Source: Trueperaceae bacterium
GTDB taxonomy: Bacteria > Deinococcota > Deinococci > Deinococcales > Trueperaceae
Direction: 5' to 3'
Length of the DNA: 22,099 nt
Assembly (NCBI GenBank): GCA_007130355.1
Contig: SLSQ01000062.1
Location: 1-22,099 of the forward strand
Shown here one piece after another: positions 21,979-22,099 of this stretch (positions are counted from its first letter, which is position 1; each line of letters begins with the position of its first letter). The notes beneath the pieces are model-generated. The model was not told where the DNA came from, made no database searches, and saw nothing but the letters and a program-made list of their open reading frames with translations. The translations under genes were made by a program, and so were the position numbers.

Positions 21979-22099
21979 ATGGCGAAAGCGACGTTCGAGC
22001 GTACGAAGCCGCATGTGAATATTGGGACGATTGGGCATGTGGATCATGGGAAGACGACGTTGACGGCGGCGATTACGTTTACGGCGGCGGCGATGGATC
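21979..22099 (+). CDS. tuf: Elongation factor Tu (5' part, cut by window end)
   Basis: GTPase that carries aminoacyl-tRNA to the ribosome. Only the first 40 codons are present. They read MAKATFERTKPHVNIGTIGH followed by the P-loop VDHGKTTLTAAITFT; GHVDHGKT is the G1 motif of EF-Tu. Start ATG 21979 with GAGGACGGAG just upstream. It is probably co-transcribed with the four tRNAs. Codon use is striking: of 40 codons, 27 end in G, 11 in T, one in A and one in C, with CAT, AAT, ATT, GAT, GGG and TTG where neighbouring genes use C-ending forms. Confidence 0.97.
   Translation, partial: MAKATFERTKPHVNIGTIGHVDHGKTTLTAAITFTAAAMD

Overview
The window is 22 kb of very GC-rich bacterial DNA, almost fully coding, and most likely comes from Deinococcota (possibly a Trueperaceae-like lineage; the family is a guess). 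The ribosomal protein L31 is the zinc-ligand-poor form with a VDVWSG..HPFFTG core and a DTEGRV..F..R.G.SYR tail, as I recall it from Deinococcus. The EF-Tu N-terminus is also Deinococcus-like, and a cyanobacteria/Deinococcus-type LpxB-related protein is present. Several genes appear to be transcribed without a leader, from a TANNNT box 6-9 nt ahead of the start codon, a habit known in Deinococcus.

Layout. 1-1188 (+): 3' part of a GAF sensor histidine kinase. 1308-1517 (-): rpmE. 1739-5788 (+): tightly packed aroA, cmk, nadK and an LpxB-like glycosyltransferase, three of the junctions overlapping by 4 nt. 5799-7001 (+): an orphan ABC ATPase of the FbpC/CysA type. 7051-8142 (-): zapE. 8176-11247 (+): a cobalamin riboswitch followed by the B12 importer btuF-btuC-btuD. 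11268-13701 (-): sqdX and sqdB, the two enzymes of sulfoquinovosyl diacylglycerol (sulfolipid) synthesis. 13768-15081 (-): a membrane GT2 glycosyltransferase, divergent from an unrecognised two-gene unit (15136-16325, +). 16387-21134 (-): glutaryl-CoA dehydrogenase, a small winged-helix-like protein, a four-cluster ferredoxin, a chorismate mutase/DAHP synthase fusion, tatC and tatA. 21307 to the end (+): a strong promoter, tRNA-Thr(UGU), tRNA-Tyr(GUA), tRNA-Gly(CCC), tRNA-Thr(GGU) and the start of tuf.

The points most worth a second look are these. (1) A complete cyanobacterial-style sqdB-sqdX pair in an apparently non-photosynthetic lineage. (2) The start of tuf uses G- and T-ending codons almost only, the opposite of every neighbouring gene including the ribosomal protein gene, and lies behind a tRNA-Gly that reads GGG. 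(3) A recurrent leaderless promoter motif, in places built into the stop codon of the preceding gene. (4) An 11-bp inverted repeat that forms two overlapping divergent promoters at 15091-15127. (5) A cobalamin riboswitch whose expression platform appears to place the btuF Shine-Dalgarno sequence in a hairpin loop.

No insertion sequence, prophage, CRISPR array or attachment site was seen. No stretch longer than about 300 bases lacks a gene or RNA element.
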